Of a stretch of 64,000 nt of DNA, positions 61,160-64,000 are shown one piece after another (position 1 is the first letter of the stretch; each line of letters opens with the position of its first letter). Made by a program: the position numbers and the translations under genes. The DNA lies in contig JAJPIL010000007.1 of assembly GCA_021324755.1 (NCBI GenBank), positions 310,001 through 374,000 on the forward strand, in the 5' to 3' direction. Source of the stretch: Pseudomonadota bacterium (GTDB taxonomy: Bacteria; Desulfobacterota; Binatia; Binatales; Binataceae). The notes beneath the pieces were generated by a model. The model was not told the origin of the DNA. It did no database searches and was given only the letters and a program-made list of their open reading frames with translations.

Positions 61160-61465
61160 GAGGTTCGATTTTTGGATGGGCCGGCAGAAATGTCGGCAAG
61201 CTCAATAGAACTGTGCTATCGCTTGCTCAGCGGGCTATATCGGCCGGTAAAAACACGCAATTTCTACTTTTTGGCAGAGGTCTAGCTCGGCGAAATCAAT
61301 CCGCCTTGCCAGATAAGGCTTTTAGAAGGTTTCGAGACTTGTAGGCTTAGAGGTTCTTTCCACGGCCGGTTAAAGCTTGCACGGCGAGGGGGTTGCCACA
61401 AGTTGGCTTAACGTGAAAGATTCTGCCACACTGATTCGGCAGGAAGGAAACTTTAAGTAAACCTG
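61160..61465. other. Gap of about 305 bp
   Basis: No gene. A small TGCC/GGCA stem extended by TTC/GAA surrounds the GGCAGGAAGGAAAC site just before the next gene at about 61422-61446, possibly modulating its translation. Confidence 0.35.
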
Positions 61466-62431
61466 ATGGCTACAGGTGCGCACGACAAACTGAGAGGCGC
61501 TTCGCAACCGGAGCCGCTGGAGGCTCTAGTTACGCTGCCCCATCACCTGTACTACGAGGACGAGGTCGACTTAAGAGAGTACTTACGCCCGCTCGTTAAG
61601 CGATGGCGTTTTATTGCGGCCGTCACGGTGCTTGCGATGGCGGCCACGGGGAGCGTGACTGGCTTTTTGTTGCCTCGCTATTATCGGGCGGAAGCGGTGA
61701 TTCGGCCAGTAGCGCAACCTGCTTTGCAGGGACGATTGGCCGGTCTCTTGAGCAGCTTCGGCGGGAGCTCAGGGGCTGGCTTGGGGGGAATCGCCGCGGC
61801 GGTTGGTGGCGGAGGCGGAAGCGACGCTGAGGAATACTTGCCGATTTTAAAGAGCTATCCGTTCGTGATCGCGCTCGTAAAGAAGCATCATCTGTGGGAC
61901 CGGATGCTCGAGCAGACCCAGGACATGATCACCGGGCGTTTGCCGGAGCATCCGAGCTGGGCGATCTACTACCTTATGAAGAAGCGATTTTCGGCCGAGT
62001 ACTCGCTCAAAACCGGCAATGTGACCGTGGCTTACGAAGATCGCGACCGTGCGCAAGCCGAGCAGATTTTGAGCTATTTTATCGACGACCTGCGCGAGAA
62101 GCTTCGCGCTCGCCAAATCGACGAAACCACTGCCGCCGCTCAGGCGCTGCGCGAAGAAGCGGCGGCTACTTCCGACGCGCTGCTCCAGGCGCATCTTTAC
62201 GAGCTCATGGCGCGTCAGCTCGAGCGCAAAAAACTGGCCCAAGTGCAGGCCGATTTTGCGTTCGTGGTGCTTGTCCCGCCCAACGCCTCTGTAAAGCCTT
62301 ACCGGCCTAAAGTAGTGCTCGACACGGCGATCGCCGGGATGCTTGCGCTTATTCTGGCAATGGCATGGGTTTTACTTCGCGAGCCTTCGGCCGAACGCGC
62401 ACCCTCGCCTGCCCTCGGCCGCGCCGAATGA
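61466..62431 (+). CDS. Chain-length determinant (Wzz/PCP) family protein
   Basis: A 321-aa polysaccharide co-polymerase. A first transmembrane helix (about 50-70, FIAAVTVLAMAATGSVTGFL) is followed by a Gly-rich stretch (98-117). A long periplasmic helical domain has a coiled coil (DDLREKLRARQIDETTAAAQALREEAAATSDALLQ), then VPPNASVKPYRPKVVLDTAIAGMLALI, which gives the Pro-rich motif and second helix. No tyrosine kinase domain is attached. It would control polymer length with the polymerase at 54537. The ATG 61466 has GGAAGGAAAC upstream. Confidence 0.92.
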   Translation: MATGAHDKLRGASQPEPLEALVTLPHHLYYEDEVDLREYLRPLVKRWRFIAAVTVLAMAATGSVTGFLLPRYYRAEAVIRPVAQPALQGRLAGLLSSFGGSSGAGLGGIAAAVGGGGGSDAEEYLPILKSYPFVIALVKKHHLWDRMLEQTQDMITGRLPEHPSWAIYYLMKKRFSAEYSLKTGNVTVAYEDRDRAQAEQILSYFIDDLREKLRARQIDETTAAAQALREEAAATSDALLQAHLYELMARQLERKKLAQVQADFAFVVLVPPNASVKPYRPKVVLDTAIAGMLALILAMAWVLLREPSAERAPSPALGRAE

Positions 62432-62778
62432 GCAGGCCGCGCCCCTGGCCCGATTTGCGCCCAACACGATACCTAAGTAGGTGGATTACGTCTCTCTTTT
62501 TCCGGAAGCCTTGAGATACAGACAAGGGGCGACATCCTTTGCGCTGAGGGCTGACCCCAGGCTGGATAAATCAATGCTCAGGAAATTGGTCTTTACCGAA
62601 TCGCGATTATTCCTGCCGGGATTAGAGCAGCGCCTCGTGTACGCGTGCCTGCGATGAACGTGTACGTGGTAAGACTTGCTTATCGCCTGCCGCAGCTTGA
62701 AGATGGGTCACTGAGAAAAGCCGCCTTGAAGGGCAATTAACCTACGTCACTGTGAAAGGCGCGATCTTTAACGCACCC
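62432..62778. other. Gap of about 350 bp
   Basis: It separates the polysaccharide locus from the 3' end of the tmRNA gene. No gene or convincing terminator is seen. Confidence 0.4.
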
Positions 62779-63139
62779 TGGTGGAGGCGGGGGGAATCGA
62801 ACCCCCGTCCGGAAGCCCTCAGGCCACGGCCACTACACGCTTAGTCCGTGTATGTTTTCTCGCCAGCCGGCCGCCCACGGACAGGCTGCCGGATGGCCAG
62901 TCGCTTGAAAGCTCTCGGCTTTGCGCCCAAGCGACGAACTGCGAAAGCCTAGCCCGCTAGTCGACGCCCCACTCCGCCGCCGCGGGCGAGCAGCGGTAGG
63001 ACGCTAGCGGCACTTAGGCCGCTAGAGCGTAACCGTAATCGTCGGCAGGTAATTTTGCCGTCTGCTTGTTTTACGGGATAGCAGCACCCCGGCGTGCAGC
63101 CATGGTCCTCCTGCTTCCGTCGAACCCAGTTTCGCCCCC
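62779..63139 (-). ncRNA. ssrA: Transfer-messenger RNA (tmRNA)
   Basis: On the minus strand the 5' end GGGGGCGAAACTGGGTTCGACGG (here split: GGGGGCG then AAACTGG) starts at 63139. The 3' end carries a T-arm GGGTTCGATTCCC and an encoded CCA at 62779, with the acceptor stem pairing GGGGGCG to CGCCTCC. The tag frame runs from GCA at 63058 to the TAA at 63016-63014 and encodes AKLPADDYGYALAA, ending in the proteolysis signal ALAA. It rescues stalled ribosomes with SmpB, whose gene is divergent and 128 bp away. Confidence 0.96.
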
Positions 63140-63267
63140 TCTCTTTGTGCCTTTGTCTAACCAATATTTAATTTAGCACCAAGACAGCGTTTACCCAAGG
63201 TGGCGCGAGCGGTTATCACGTAGATATTGACTTACCATTTCCCTTTCGAAACGGTAGGCTAGACACG

Positions 63268-63753
63268 ATGTCGCAGCGGAAGGCAGCCTCAGAAAAATCC
63301 AGCTTCGAATTGGTTGCCGAGAACCGAAAAGCTCGACACGACTTTTTCATCGAGGATTCAATCGAGTGCGGAATCGCGCTCACCGGAACCGAGGTAAAGG
63401 CGCTCAGAGAGCACAAGGTTAGCTTGCGCAACAGCTACGCGCGGATTAGAAAAGGCGAGGTGTTTTTAACCAACGTCCATATCGGAGCATATGAAGCGGC
63501 TGGACACGGTGGCCACGACGAGAAAAGGGCGCGCAAGCTTCTTTTGCATCGGCACGAGATCGACAGGCTTTGGAGCAAAGTCCGTGAGCGAGGTTACACG
63601 CTCGTCCCGCTGCGGATATACTTCAAGCGAGGGTTAGCTAAGGTGGAGCTGGCACTCGTGCGCGGCAAACGTCAATACGACAAACGCGCCGCTATCGCGC
63701 GCAAGGAGGATCGGCGCGAAATGGAGCGCGTGATGAAACGAAAAGTTGGCTAA
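63268..63753 (+). CDS. smpB: SsrA-binding protein SmpB
   Basis: A 161-aa SmpB. It has ENRKARHDFFIEDSIECGIALTGTEVKALREHKVSLRNSYARI, GGHDEKRARKLLLHRHEIDRL, GYTLVPLRIYFKRGLAKVELALVRGKRQYDKR, and the basic C-terminal tail. It binds tmRNA and guides it to the empty A site. Divergently arranged with ssrA. The ATG at 63268 has only a weak ribosome-binding site. Confidence 0.97.
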   Translation: MSQRKAASEKSSFELVAENRKARHDFFIEDSIECGIALTGTEVKALREHKVSLRNSYARIRKGEVFLTNVHIGAYEAAGHGGHDEKRARKLLLHRHEIDRLWSKVRERGYTLVPLRIYFKRGLAKVELALVRGKRQYDKRAAIARKEDRREMERVMKRKVG

Positions 63754-63842
63754 ACCACGATGTTAGGTCAACCCGGTTGTCGGCACTTGTCCCAAGCGCG
63801 CGGACCGAGCAGCTTTTCGGGCTCGGATAGTTGTATTAGCGG

Positions 63843-63926
63843 GCCGGGGTGGTGGAAACGGTAGACACAGGGGACTTAAAATCCCCGGGCCGCAAGGCCG
63901 TACGGGTTCGAGTCCCGTCCCCGGCA
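63843..63926 (+). tRNA. tRNA-Leu (UAA)
   Basis: The acceptor GCCGGGG pairs with CCCCGGC (63919-63925), with A as discriminator at 63926. The anticodon stem GGGGA/TCCCC encloses the loop CTTAAAA with anticodon TAA at 63877-63879. A long variable arm (GGGCCGCAAGGCC region) and T-arm GGGTTCGAGTCCC mark a class II tRNA. CCA is not encoded. Confidence 0.97.
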
Positions 63927-64000
63927 TCGCAAAGCTTCCCGAGAAATCAAATTACCTACTTTTCAGCAGCCGATAAGATCGGCAAGTTCCGCCCCTCTGC

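Noticed and set aside
62949-63164. Minus-strand 71-aa frame
   Set aside because: It lies inside the tmRNA gene and is a by-product of that sequence.
1-64000. CRISPR arrays, insertion sequences, transposases, prophage or integrase genes
   Set aside because: None was found; no array of evenly spaced repeats and no transposase or integrase motifs are present.

Overview
The window looks like chromosome from an uncultured, Gram-negative, metabolically versatile bacterium. The gene mix is a pair of TonB-dependent receptors, lipoproteins, a luciferase-like monooxygenase, an SBP56-type methanethiol oxidase, EthD, GYD and pirin proteins, CoA ligase, Tat-exported acetamidase, and a Wzy/Wzz-type polysaccharide cluster. 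It fits a Binatota/Desulfobacterota-like lineage, but that placement is an inference from gene content. Intergenic gaps are often 300-1000 bp, so coding density is modest.

The most important observation is that two genes continue through an in-frame TGA exactly where their families carry the catalytic cysteine. One is a membrane-anchored rhodanese (12865-13749, minus; TGA at 13027-13029). The other is a DsrE/TusD-like protein (46022-46381, minus; TGA at 46145-46147). Each TGA is followed at the expected distance by a hairpin resembling a bacterial SECIS. The DsrE hairpin has a 7-bp stem and an AGGGGU hexaloop starting 18 nt after the TGA, very like the E. coli fdhF element. The organism therefore probably inserts selenocysteine, and conventional gene calling truncates both proteins. 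Both belong to sulfur-relay families, and the window also holds an SBP56-type methanethiol oxidase, whose family releases H2S.

Layout. 1-10.4 kb: FAD oxidoreductase end, an HD-like unknown protein, two lipoproteins, then a minus-strand run (LLM monooxygenase, putative metal permease GTGA-coupled to methanethiol oxidase, acyl-CoA ligase, BON lipoprotein). 10.9-13.7 kb: MarR-DoxX-pirin, then the Sec rhodanese. 14-28 kb: scattered single genes (APC permease, PaaI thioesterase, acyl-CoA-dehydrogenase-like oxidase, O-methyltransferase, DUF2182 membrane protein, alpha/beta hydrolase, GYD, acetamidase, DapA-like aldolase, double EthD). 28.6-36.1 kb: two paralogous TonB-dependent receptors flanking an ACT-domain gene and a membrane protein. 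37-46 kb: small membrane proteins, an ArnT-like glycosyltransferase, a tricarballylate-dehydrogenase-like flavoprotein, a PEBP protein, an ABC exporter, and the Sec DsrE.

47-62.4 kb is an exopolysaccharide/O-antigen locus, all on the plus strand: rfbF, rfbC-like epimerase, SDR, flippase, methyltransferase, four glycosyltransferases, a polymerase, a priming phosphoglycosyltransferase and a chain-length regulator. It contains at least four gene relics: an SDR reduced to 51 codons, a methyltransferase N-terminus, a heptosyltransferase C-terminal half, and a GT4 C-terminus. The relics keep ribosome-binding sites and overlapping stop/start codons. The window ends with divergent ssrA and smpB and a tRNA-Leu(UAA).
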